NCBI GenBank assembly: GCA_020846815.1
Contig: JADLDF010000540.1
Coordinates: forward strand, 1 to 14,800
From: Gammaproteobacteria bacterium
GTDB lineage: Bacteria; Pseudomonadota; Gammaproteobacteria; Steroidobacterales; Steroidobacteraceae
Direction of reading: 5' to 3'
Length of the DNA stretch: 14,800 nucleotides
Shown here: positions 7,389-14,292 of the stretch, piece by piece
Numbering within the stretch: the stretch's first letter is position 1
How the letters are laid out: every line of letters begins with the position of its first letter
Made by a program: the position numbers and the translations under genes
The notes under the pieces: model-generated
Told to the model about the DNA's origin: nothing
Database searches by the model: none
What the model saw: the letters and a program-made list of their open reading frames with translations, nothing else

Positions 7389-9089
7389 ATGGCAGCCGCG
7401 TGTTGTACGTATCATGCTGCGAGGGTGCCCTCCGCTACGCTGTTCAGTTCCGTCGTGCCGCCCGCCGGCTTCCCCACTGCGCTGCTCGGTCTGCTGCGGC
7501 CCGAAGCCTATCCGCATGCCGTCACCGGCCTGCGCGTCGTCGAGACGCACATGTCCTGGGTGCTGCTGACCGGCGAGTACGTCTACAAGCTCAAGCGCCC
7601 GGTGCGCTTCCCGTTCGCCGACTTCAGCGATCCTGCACATCGTGCCCATCTGTGCGCGGAGGAGATCCGCCTCAATCGCCGCTTCGCGCCCACGCTCTAT
7701 CTCGGCGTCGTGACCGTGCACGAGCACGGCGGCGTCGCCAGCTTCACGGGCGACGGCCCGGTCATCGAAACCGCGGTACGGATGCGCCAGTTCGATCGCC
7801 GCGAGGAACTCGATGCCCTGGTCGTGGCGGGCGGCGTCGGGGCCGCCGAGTTCGCCGCCTTCGGCCAGACGCTGGCCGAAATCCACGCATCGCTGCCCGC
7901 GCCGCCGGCCGGCAGCGACTACGGCACGCCCACCGCCGTAGCACGTCTATTGCGCCGCAATTTCGCCGAATGGCGCGCCGGAGCGGTCACGCACGCGGCT
8001 GCGACCACGGCGCCCGCCGCGGCCACGGCACCCACTGCGGCGCGCGACGCGGCCGCGACGCTGCGCCACCGCCTGGCGCAGCGGCTGCGCCGCTGTCGCG
8101 CGGCACTCGCCACGCGCGAGCGCGGCGGCTACGTCCGCGAGTGCCACGGCGATCTGCACCTCTCCAACCTCGTGCGCCTCGACGGCCGGATCACGCCCTT
8201 CGACGCGCTGGAGTTCGAGCCGGCGTTCCGCTGCATCGACGTGGCCGACGAGGTGGCCTTCCTCTGCGCCGACATCGAAGGCTACGGCCGCGCCGATCTG
8301 GCACACGCCTTCCTCGGTGCCTATCTCGATCGCAGCGGCGACTGCGGGCTGCTGCAGGTGCTGGATCTCTACGTCGCGCACCGTGCACTGGTGCGCGCCA
8401 AGATCATGGCGATCCGCGCCTCGGGTGCCGGCGGACCCGCGGTCGCGGCGCAATGGCGGCGCCGCGAAGCCGAATATGTCGCGGTCGCGGACCGCGCGCT
8501 GTCGCGCCCGCCGCCGCGTCTGGTGCTGCTGCACGGCCTGTCCGGTTCCGGCAAGTCCTGGCTGGCCCGTCGCCTCGCCCCGCAGCTCGGCGCGATCCAC
8601 CTGCGCTCGGACTGCGAGCGCAAGCGTCTCGCCGGCCTCGCACCGCGCGCCGCGAGCAGCTCCGCGCCCGGTGCCGGCCTCTATGCCGCACCGACGACCG
8701 AGCTCGCCTATGCCCGGCTCGGCGACTGCGCCCGCGACGCCCTCGCCGGTGGCCGCAGCGTGCTCTGCGACGCGACCTTCCTCGATCGTGCCCAGCGGCT
8801 GGCGTTCCGCGACCTCGCCGCCGACTGCGGCGCGACCGCGGTGTTGCTGCACTGCACGGCGCCCGAGGCGGTGCTGCGCGAGCGCCTGCGCGCACGCCGC
8901 AGCGCCGGCACCGACGTCTCGGAAGCCGACGAGGCGGTGCTCGCCTGGCAGCAGACGCATGCCGATGCCCTGGGTCCGGACGAAGGCCTCGCGATCCATG
9001 TCATCGACACGACCGCGGCCGATCCCGTCGGCCTCGCGCTGCAGGCGCTCGATCGGGACGCGATCAGGACACCGATGCGCGCAGGGTAA
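7389..9089 (+). CDS. Fused APH-like phosphotransferase / AAA_33-type P-loop NTPase
   Basis: A 566-residue cytosolic protein of the family usually annotated 'bifunctional aminoglycoside phosphotransferase/ATP-binding protein'. Residues about 30-340 form a kinase-like domain: THMSWVLLTGEYVYKLKRPV (53-72) near the ATP-binding lysine, the catalytic loop CHGDLHLSN (252-260; H253, D255, N260) and a following FDALEFEP. Residues about 376-560 form a zeta-toxin/gluconate-kinase-like P-loop domain with Walker A GLSGSGKS (383-390) and a Walker B-like SVLCDATFL. The substrate is unknown, and antibiotic resistance should not be assumed. An Ala/Thr-rich insert (about 199-224) looks like a linker. The start is uncertain: ATG 7389 is used, but GTG 7425 would still keep the domain. 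It overlaps the convergent universal stress gene by 26 bp and is divergent from hsp20. Confidence 0.85.
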   Translation: MAAACCTYHAARVPSATLFSSVVPPAGFPTALLGLLRPEAYPHAVTGLRVVETHMSWVLLTGEYVYKLKRPVRFPFADFSDPAHRAHLCAEEIRLNRRFAPTLYLGVVTVHEHGGVASFTGDGPVIETAVRMRQFDRREELDALVVAGGVGAAEFAAFGQTLAEIHASLPAPPAGSDYGTPTAVARLLRRNFAEWRAGAVTHAAATTAPAAATAPTAARDAAATLRHRLAQRLRRCRAALATRERGGYVRECHGDLHLSNLVRLDGRITPFDALEFEPAFRCIDVADEVAFLCADIEGYGRADLAHAFLGAYLDRSGDCGLLQVLDLYVAHRALVRAKIMAIRASGAGGPAVAAQWRRREAEYVAVADRALSRPPPRLVLLHGLSGSGKSWLARRLAPQLGAIHLRSDCERKRLAGLAPRAASSSAPGAGLYAAPTTELAYARLGDCARDALAGGRSVLCDATFLDRAQRLAFRDLAADCGATAVLLHCTAPEAVLRERLRARRSAGTDVSEADEAVLAWQQTHADALGPDEGLAIHVIDTTAADPVGLALQALDRDAIRTPMRAG

Positions 9090-10050
9090 TCAGCGACGCG
9101 CCACGCGGGCGCCGCGGTACGTCCGGCACGAAGCCGCCCGGCTTGACCACCAGCACGTCGGCCCGCAGGCCATCGATGACCTCGGCGGCGGTCGCACCGA
9201 TGAAGAAACGCTTCAGCGCCGAGCGCGCGACTGCGCCCATGACCACGATGCCGGCGCGCGTCTCCTGCGCCACGGCGACGATCGCCGTCGCCGGCGCAGC
9301 CGCGCGCAGGTGTCGTCGTGCACCGCCGAGCCGGTGCGTCGTCAGCAGCGCATCCAGCCGCCGCTTCGCCTCGCGCTCGGCGGCCGACGCCAGCGCCACG
9401 ACGTCGACGACGGCCCCGGCGCCATCGAAGCCCGCATCGAGCAGCAGCGGCCGCTCGAAGGCGTGCAGTACCTCGAGCCGGCCGTGCAGCGCGCGGCCGA
9501 GGAGCTGCGCGACCTCGAGGATCTGCGTGTCGAGCCGCGCCGGCTTGGCATGCGCATGCGCAGGATCGACCGCGGCGAGCACACCGGGCCGCCGCCAGGG
9601 CCGCGCCGACTTCACCAGCAGCACCGGGCACGGCCCGAGCCGCAGCAGCTCCCAGTCGGCATAGGTCAGCAGCCACGGCACGCGATGCGGCCCACCATGG
9701 CGCTCGGCGACGATCAGATCGGCCTGCGTGCCGAGCGCGCGGCGCACGATGGCCTCGTGCGCCGGAAAATCCCATCCGGCGTGCACGTGCACGACGACGT
9801 CGTGACGGCGGATCCGCGCCGCGACGCGCTCGAGACGTGCGCGGGCACCGGTGACGGCCGCGGCCTCGAGCCGCCGCGGGCTGCGCTCGCCGGCATCTCC
9901 CTCGCGGACGATCAGCGGATCGCAGAGTGCATGGAACAGCTCGACCTCCGCGCCGAGCGCGATCGCGAGCTGGGTGCCCTTGACGACCGCCGCCGAAGAA
10001 CGGGCGAGCGGATCCTTGATGGCGATCAGGACGCGACGAACCTGGCGCAT
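9064..10050 (-). CDS. Tandem-domain universal stress protein (UspE-like)
   Basis: A 328-residue cytoplasmic protein with two UspA folds: about residues 1-150 (MRQVRRVLIAIKDPLA... to CPVLLVKS) and about 155-312 (PGVLAAVDPAH... to ADVLVVKP). The second domain ends in VVMGAVARSALKRFFIGATAAEVI, the position of the Usp nucleotide-binding loop, but the usual G-R/S-x-G is changed to AVARSAL, so ATP binding there is doubtful. The layout resembles E. coli UspE, whose role is in stress resistance and motility or aggregation. GGAGG sits 5 bases before the ATG. It is the last gene of a minus-strand series after the LOG-family gene (91-bp gap), and its 3' end overlaps the convergent kinase/NTPase gene by 26 bp. 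It is clearly paralogous to the gene at 12086. Confidence 0.9.
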   Translation of the reverse strand: MRQVRRVLIAIKDPLARSSAAVVKGTQLAIALGAEVELFHALCDPLIVREGDAGERSPRRLEAAAVTGARARLERVAARIRRHDVVVHVHAGWDFPAHEAIVRRALGTQADLIVAERHGGPHRVPWLLTYADWELLRLGPCPVLLVKSARPWRRPGVLAAVDPAHAHAKPARLDTQILEVAQLLGRALHGRLEVLHAFERPLLLDAGFDGAGAVVDVVALASAAEREAKRRLDALLTTHRLGGARRHLRAAAPATAIVAVAQETRAGIVVMGAVARSALKRFFIGATAAEVIDGLRADVLVVKPGGFVPDVPRRPRGASLITLRASVS

Positions 10051-10085
10051 AGCGACCTCCGACTGGACATCCGCACGGTAGCGCG

Positions 10086-10103
10086 CCCCGCCGCGACGCG
10101 GGG
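10086..10103. other. GC hairpin in the LOG-Usp gap
   Basis: CCCCGC (10086-10091) pairs with GCGGGG (10098-10103) around a 6-base loop, in the 91-bp gap between the LOG-family gene and the downstream universal stress gene. There is no T-run. It may modulate transcript stability between the two genes or mean nothing. Confidence 0.25.
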
Positions 10104-10141
10104 ATACGCAGAGTGCGCAACGGCGCCGGGCGCGGCCAGGC

Positions 10142-10924
10142 TCAAGGCAAGGACGGCGGCGACAGGCTCAGACCGTAATGGCGCAGGATCACGGCGGCAG
10201 CCTCGACACCGGTCTCGACGAACGTGCACAGGTCGCGCTCGGCCTCGTCGATGAACCCCTCGGCGACCAGGAAGTCCCAGTCGACGGCGCGCCGCCAGAA
10301 CTCGCGCCCGACCAGCACCACGGGAATGCGTGGGATCTTGCCCGTCTGCACCAGGGTCAGTGCCTCGAACAGCTCGTCGAAGGTGCCATAGCCGCCGGGA
10401 AAGGTCACCAGCGCGCGAGCGCGCCGCATGAAATGCATCTTGCGCAGCGCGAAGTAGTGGAAACGCAGCGCGAGGTCGGGCGAGATCCAGGGATTGGGCA
10501 ACTGCTCGCGCGGCAGGTCGATGTTGAGGCCGACGCTCGGATCGCCACGCTCGCTGGCGCCGCGGTTGGCCGCCTCCATGATGCCCGGGCCGCCACCGGT
10601 CACGACCACGAATTCGTGGCATTCATTGTGGCGACAGGCCTCGTGCAACGCCCCGGCGAGCGCGCGGGCCTCGTCGTAGTAGCGGCCCCAGCGGTGCGGG
10701 CCGAGCGCCGGATCCGGCACGCGTGCGCTGCCGAACACGACCACGGTAGAACGCACGCGGGCCGCCTGCAGCTTGGACTCCGCACGCAGGAACTCGAGCA
10801 GCAGACGCGCCGGCCGCGCCTCGTCGCTCTCCAGGAAATCCTGATCGGACTCGGCGATCCGGTAGCCGGGGCTGTCGAGGATCGCGGCGATGCGGGGATC
10901 GAGCGGCAGGGTCGGCGATGACAT
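10142..10924 (-). CDS. LOG-family (TIGR00730-type) Rossmann protein, putative nucleotide 5'-monophosphate phosphoribohydrolase
   Basis: A 260-residue cytosolic protein of the LOG/'lysine decarboxylase-like' family. Members hydrolyse the N-glycosidic bond of nucleoside (including cytokinin riboside) 5'-monophosphates, releasing base and ribose 5-phosphate. The two family motifs are intact: GGGPGIMEAAN (110-120) and PGGYGTFDE (176-184), with the R161/K162 region between them. The protein is longer than plant-type LOG (about 190-220) because of an N-terminal helical extension of about 55 residues, as in many proteobacterial members. ATG 10924 is taken as start, 10 bases after the stop of the upstream universal stress gene; ATG 10981 would overlap that gene by 47 bases. 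The 'lysine decarboxylase' name sometimes used for the family is a misannotation. Its place between two stress-protein genes suggests a role in nucleotide turnover under stress, which is inference. Confidence 0.88.
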   Translation of the reverse strand: MSSPTLPLDPRIAAILDSPGYRIAESDQDFLESDEARPARLLLEFLRAESKLQAARVRSTVVVFGSARVPDPALGPHRWGRYYDEARALAGALHEACRHNECHEFVVVTGGGPGIMEAANRGASERGDPSVGLNIDLPREQLPNPWISPDLALRFHYFALRKMHFMRRARALVTFPGGYGTFDELFEALTLVQTGKIPRIPVVLVGREFWRRAVDWDFLVAEGFIDEAERDLCTFVETGVEAAAVILRHYGLSLSPPSLP

Positions 10925-10934
10925 GAATCCTGGC

Positions 10935-11837
10935 CTACCCGACCGCGGCCGCCCGCGAGGCGAGCTCGGCATGGCGGACATAGGTGCCGGGCTTCAGCAG
11001 CAGGAAATCACAGGCCGCCGACTGCAGCAGTGCATCGGTCAGCGTGCCGACCAGCCCGATGAAACCATAGCGGTGCGTCAGTGCGCCGAGCGCGACGACG
11101 TCGTAGTGCTGGCTCGACACGAAGGCGGGCAGCATCTGTGTAGGGTCGCCGACCAGCGTGAACGCCTGCGAGGACGGCACGCCGAACTCGCCGGCGAGCG
11201 CCTTCAGGCCGTCGCTCGCACCGGCCTCCCGTGCCGCGGCTGCGGGATCCGCATGCCCGAACAACAGGTCCAGCTCCCCGTGGCAGCCGACCGCGAAACG
11301 CTGCGCAGTATCGACGATCTGCCGGGCGAACCCCGGCGTCTCGTGGTCGGTGGGATCGACGCTGGCCGCGATCCGCGGCTTCGGCCCCCAGGGCCGGCGC
11401 CCCATGAACAGCAGCGGCACCGGGCAGGTCCGCGCCAGATGCCAGTCGTTGAGGCCGGGCGCCGGTCGCGAACCCGCCGTACCGGCACCGATCGCCTTGA
11501 TGACGAGGTCCGGCCCGGTCATCAGCACCTTCTGCACGATGCCCTGGTACATCGGCGACTCGCAGCTCGCATCGACCGTGATCCCGAGCTCCGGCGCGTC
11601 GACCGAGCGCTTCAGTGCCTCGAGGTAACGCCGCGCCTCGCCGAGCAGCGATGCGGCCGCCGACCCGTTGCCGGCTCGATCGTAGGCGTGCCGCAGCGCA
11701 TAGCCGCGTTCCGCGTCGCACATGAACAGCTCGATCCGTGCACCGAATTGCCGCGCCAGAGTGCAGGCCTTGGTGAACACCGGCAGCGCATCCTCGTTGC
11801 GCTCGACGACCACCAGGATCGACGCGATCGAGGTCAT
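10935..11837 (-). CDS. Divergent tandem-domain universal stress protein
   Basis: A 300-residue cytoplasmic protein with two Usp-like domains. The first is about 1-148, opening MTSIASILVVVERNEDA and closing LARTCPVPLLFMGRR. The second is about 152-290, opening PRIAASVDPTDHETPGF and closing CDFLLLKPGTY. The nucleotide-loop region of the second domain reads GALTHRYGFIGLVGTLTDAL, lacking the usual small-residue pattern (GxxGR.G....GS/T), so it probably does not bind ATP in the classic way. AGGAG lies 7 bases before the ATG. It is first in a minus-strand series: the LOG-family gene starts 10 bases after its stop. A 248-bp spacer separates it from a divergent universal stress gene. Confidence 0.85.
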   Translation of the reverse strand: MTSIASILVVVERNEDALPVFTKACTLARQFGARIELFMCDAERGYALRHAYDRAGNGSAAASLLGEARRYLEALKRSVDAPELGITVDASCESPMYQGIVQKVLMTGPDLVIKAIGAGTAGSRPAPGLNDWHLARTCPVPLLFMGRRPWGPKPRIAASVDPTDHETPGFARQIVDTAQRFAVGCHGELDLLFGHADPAAAAREAGASDGLKALAGEFGVPSSQAFTLVGDPTQMLPAFVSSQHYDVVALGALTHRYGFIGLVGTLTDALLQSAACDFLLLKPGTYVRHAELASRAAAVG

Positions 11838-11901
11838 TCAGTTTCTCCTTGGAGACCGGATCCTAGGGGAAACGTCCGCAAACGCTGGATTCGCGCTTGC
11901 C

Positions 11902-11930
11902 GAGACAAGTCCGTGGGAACTACTTACGAT
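11902..11930 (+). promoter_or_regulatory. Weak candidate sigma-70 promoter for the plus-strand universal stress gene
   Basis: GAGACA (11902-11907) and TACGAT (11925-11930) are 17 bases apart, each matching 4 of 6 consensus positions. They lie in the 248-bp spacer between divergent universal stress genes, about 155 bases before the ATG at 12086. A 14-bp palindrome begins 2 bases after the -10. Support is only from sequence resemblance. Confidence 0.25.
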
Positions 11931-11932
11931 CG

Positions 11933-11946
11933 GTGCGCCGGCGCAC
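11933..11946. promoter_or_regulatory. 14-bp perfect palindrome in the divergent Usp spacer
   Basis: GTGCGCCGGCGCAC is fully self-complementary and lies where a transcription start would fall for the weak promoter just upstream. It could be an operator for a dimeric regulator or a hairpin in the leader. A second, shorter palindrome (ACCGTACGGT, 12022-12031) lies further on. The rest of the 11838-12085 spacer shows no gene and no FNR/Anr-type TTGAT-N4-ATCAA box. Confidence 0.35.
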
Positions 11947-12085
11947 GTTGCCCGCGACGGGCTTACGCAGCCACACTGCATCGTTGCACCCCGGGACAGG
12001 GGGCATGGCGCCAGCACGACCACCGTACGGTCCCGAGCGGAGCGTTGCGGTGACCGGTCCATCAGGGAGACAGGGGGAAGCAGGC

Positions 12086-13078
12086 ATGAGCAAGGGTTTT
12101 CGCCGGATACTATTCGCGGTACGCGACGTCGAGGCCGTCAGCCCGGGCGCGCTGCGCAAGCTCGGCGACCTCGCGCAGGAAGGCGCCCGCGTGGAGATCT
12201 ACCATGCGCTGACCGAGAGCATCGTCCTGCCGCGGCTGGGCCGCGCGAGCGGTGGTCGCAGCCTCGAGGAGATCCTCGATGCGGTGGCCGCGCGGCTGCG
12301 CCAGCGCCTCGACAAGCTCGCGCGCGCGCCCGCATTGCGTGGCCTGCGCATCGACACGCACGTCGACTGGGACTACCCGGCCCACGAAGCCGTGATCCGC
12401 CGCGCCACGGTGATCGGCGCCGACCTCGTCGTCGGCGAAGCGCATCACCATGCGCTAGCAGCCCGCCCCTTCCTGCAGAACACCGACTGGGAGCTGATCC
12501 GCCAGTGCCCCGTGCCGCTGCTGCTGCTGAAAGATGGTCGCCGCTACCAGAAGCCGACGGTACTGGCGGCGATCGATCCGTTCCACACGGGCGACAAACC
12601 GGCCTCGCTCGACAAGGCCCTGCTGGCGACGGGGGAGCGGCTCGCGGGCAGCCTCGGCGGCACGCTGCACGTTATGCATGCCTGGCTGCCGCTGACGACG
12701 CTGGTACCGACGGCCGCGAGCTCACCGGTGCCGATCTACCTGCCCCAGGAGGTCGAGGCCGAGCACGAGAAGCAGGTGCGCAAGGCATTCGAGCGCATCG
12801 CGACGCGAGCGGGCATCGCGCCCTCGGCCCGCCATCTGGTCGTCGGTCCCGTGCAGGCGGCGATGGAGATGATCGCCCGTCGCACCCGCGCATCGATCGT
12901 CGTCATGGGCGCCATTTCGCGTCGCGGCCTGCAGCGGCTGGTGATCGGCAACACCGCCGAGCGCATGCTCGGCCACCTCGACTGCGACGTGCTCGTCGTG
13001 AAGCCGCCGGGCTTCCGCAGCCGCGTACCGGCGCGCGCTGCCGTTCGCCCGCCGGTGATCGCGCCGCTGCCGTACTAG
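12086..13078 (+). CDS. Tandem-domain universal stress protein (UspE-like)
   Basis: A 330-residue protein with two Usp folds, closely similar in layout to the gene at 9064-10050. Shared features are RRILFAV/RRVLIAI at the start, the 'DWDYPAHEAVIRRA' / 'GWDFPAHEAIVRRA' block, 'DWELIRQCPVPLLLLK' / 'DWELLRLGPCPVLLVK', and an end in 'DVLVVKPPGF' / 'DVLVVKPGGF'. Its second domain keeps a better nucleotide-loop signature, MGAISRRGLQRLVIGNTAE, ending in the GNTAE found in E. coli UspE. ATG 12086 is chosen because GGGGGAAG lies just upstream and the Usp fold begins at once; the frame is open further upstream but without homology. Twelve bases after its stop a TetR-type gene starts in the same frame, so both are probably on one transcript. 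Confidence 0.9.
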   Translation: MSKGFRRILFAVRDVEAVSPGALRKLGDLAQEGARVEIYHALTESIVLPRLGRASGGRSLEEILDAVAARLRQRLDKLARAPALRGLRIDTHVDWDYPAHEAVIRRATVIGADLVVGEAHHHALAARPFLQNTDWELIRQCPVPLLLLKDGRRYQKPTVLAAIDPFHTGDKPASLDKALLATGERLAGSLGGTLHVMHAWLPLTTLVPTAASSPVPIYLPQEVEAEHEKQVRKAFERIATRAGIAPSARHLVVGPVQAAMEMIARRTRASIVVMGAISRRGLQRLVIGNTAERMLGHLDCDVLVVKPPGFRSRVPARAAVRPPVIAPLPY

Positions 13079-13090
13079 CGAGGATCCCGA

Positions 13091-14044
13091 GTGCCGGAAT
13101 CCCGACGACCCGCCGCCCGGCGTGCACGCCGCGTCCAGCCCTCCGCCACCTCGCGCCCTGCCGCCCCGCCCCGCGCCGTCCGCTCCGCTGCCACCTCGCG
13201 CCCTGCCGCCCCGCCCCGCTCCGTCCGCTCCGCTGCCACCTCGCGCCCTGCCGCCGCTGCGCCCCGCGCCAGCCGGCCCACCACTGCATCGCGCGCCGCG
13301 GCAGGCCGCCGCGCGCCCGCCAAGGCCGCCGCGGCCCCGGCCCCGGCCCGCCGCCCGGCCGCCGGCCGGCGCTGGTCGCGCGACAGCGATGGCAAGAAGC
13401 GGGCGCTGCTCGCGGCCTTCGACCATCTGCTGCAGGAGCAGGGCGCATATCGCGTCGGCGTCAATGCCGTCGTGAAGCGCGCCCGCGTCGGCAAGGCGCT
13501 GCTCTACCACTACTTCGGCGGTCTCGACGGCCTCGCGGCCGAATGGGCCCGCAGCCAGGACTTCCTGCCGCACGACACCGAACTGATCGGCGAGGACCCG
13601 GCCGCGTTCGCGCGTCTCTCGACGCGCGAGCAGCTGGTGCGCAACTACCAGCGCTACGCGAAGGCGCTGCGCGCGCGCCCGCGCACGCTCGAGTTCCTGC
13701 TCACCGAGCTGCTCGCCGAATCCGAGGTGCTGCGCGCGCTGGAGAACGTCCGCACCGGCTACGGCAAGGCGCTGTCGCGCTACTTCAGCCGTCCCGAGGA
13801 TTACCGCCGCGACGACGTGGTCGCACTGCAGGTGATCCTGTTCGCGGCGATCAACTACCTCTGCCTGCGCTCGCGGACCTCGCCCCAGTATTTCCACCTG
13901 CGGCTCGACCGCGAGTCGGACTGGAAGAAGATCGACGCGATGTTCGCGCTCATCGTGGGCCGCGTGCTGCACGGCCGCGGCCGGCGCGCGGACGAAGCAC
14001 CCGGCCTGCCGCGCCGCAGAGCGCGCTCCGCCCCCCGTATTTGA
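13091..14044 (+). CDS. TetR-family regulator with a long Arg/Ala/Pro-rich N-terminal extension
   Basis: A 317-residue protein. Residues about 101-150 are a TetR-type DNA-binding domain (KKRALLAAFDHLLQEQG, then NAVVKRARVGKALLYHYF, with the family's LYHYF helix end). Residues about 155-300 are an all-helical ligand/dimer domain with no identifiable ligand. Before it come about 97 residues rich in R, A, P, S and T, including a 15-residue unit (ATSRPAAPPRAVRSA) repeated about 2.5 times. Normal TetR proteins are about 190-230 residues with only a short lead. The GTG at 13091 has GAGG 7 bases upstream and is the only start I find before the domain, so the extension seems to be translated. The basic tail could bind nucleic acid non-specifically (inference). 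It lies 12 bases after a universal stress gene. A palindrome overlaps its stop. Confidence 0.85.
   Translation: MPESRRPAARRARRVQPSATSRPAAPPRAVRSAATSRPAAPPRSVRSAATSRPAAAAPRASRPTTASRAAAGRRAPAKAAAAPAPARRPAAGRRWSRDSDGKKRALLAAFDHLLQEQGAYRVGVNAVVKRARVGKALLYHYFGGLDGLAAEWARSQDFLPHDTELIGEDPAAFARLSTREQLVRNYQRYAKALRARPRTLEFLLTELLAESEVLRALENVRTGYGKALSRYFSRPEDYRRDDVVALQVILFAAINYLCLRSRTSPQYFHLRLDRESDWKKIDAMFALIVGRVLHGRGRRADEAPGLPRRRARSAPRI
13145..13255 (+). repeat. 45-bp in-frame tandem repeat, about 2.5 copies, inside the TetR gene
   Basis: The unit begins GCCACCTCGCGCCCTGCCGC and occupies 13145-13189 and 13190-13234, differing at one base (G/T, giving Ala/Ser). A third copy runs from 13235 for 21 bases and then diverges. 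Because 45 is a multiple of three, unit gain or loss keeps the frame. The near identity suggests recent slippage or expansion. Confidence 0.9.
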
Positions 14045-14057
14045 CCACTCGGTCAAA
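14040..14057. promoter_or_regulatory. Candidate TetR-type operator overlapping the tetR stop codon
   Basis: TTTGACCACTCGGTCAAA is a perfect 7+4+7 inverted repeat; the gene's TGA stop lies within the left arm. Spaced inverted repeats of this size are typical TetR-family operators. TTGACC also resembles a -35 box, with TAAGCT (14063-14068) as a poor -10 16 bases later. Its AT-rich arms stand out in this GC-rich genome. It has no T-run, so it is not a standard terminator. What it would control is unclear, since only the rrn tail lies downstream. Confidence 0.5.
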
Positions 14058-14249
14058 CACGGTAAGCTGGCGGCCAGTTGCCCTGACTCAAAGAGCATGC
14101 GTCGCCGCGGGCACGCATCAGGTGAAGCCGCGAGCTCGCGGACAGTACTCCGGCGTTGCATCTCGGTGTTGCCTCACTTGCAACGGAGCGCGACAGATAC
14201 GTTCCATCTCAGATGCAACCCACGGTCGCGACCTTCACCGCCACATATG
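14058..14249. other. Non-coding spacer between TetR gene and rrn terminator
   Basis: No credible gene. A short plus-strand frame from 14097 runs through the terminator into the 5S gene and is rejected. The only structure seen is a 7-bp inverted repeat, CGTTGCA (14154-14160) and TGCAACG (14179-14185), with an 18-base gap. A small RNA started by the palindrome-linked promoter-like boxes and ended at the hairpin at 14250 is possible but unsupported. Confidence 0.5.
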
Positions 14250-14285
14250 AAAAAGCCCCCGGCTCTTGCGAACCGGGGGCTTTTC
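14250..14285 (-). terminator. Rho-independent terminator of the rrn operon
   Basis: AAAAGCCCCCGG (14251-14262) and CCGGGGGCTTTT (14273-14284) form a perfect 12-bp stem with a 10-base loop. Read on the minus strand it ends in five Ts, right after the 5S 3' end (about 8 bases away), as expected for an rrn operon end. It also has four Ts on the plus strand and could stop transcripts from the TetR side. Confidence 0.92.
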
Positions 14286-14292
14286 AGTTGGG

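Noticed and set aside
7302..7886. N-terminal extension of Hsp20 in the same open frame
   Set aside because: No homology upstream of the GTG at 7301, a good ribosome binding site there, and overlap with the divergent kinase/NTPase gene.
12722..14161. A 479-codon minus-strand open frame opposite the universal stress and TetR genes
   Set aside because: Two convincing plus-strand genes occupy the region. The Gly/Arg-rich repeat seen in this frame is just the complement of the 45-bp tandem repeat.
11722..14250. An 842-codon plus-strand open frame spanning three annotated regions
   Set aside because: It is out of frame with the universal stress and TetR genes, composed of Arg/Ala/Pro strings, and runs across the divergent spacer.
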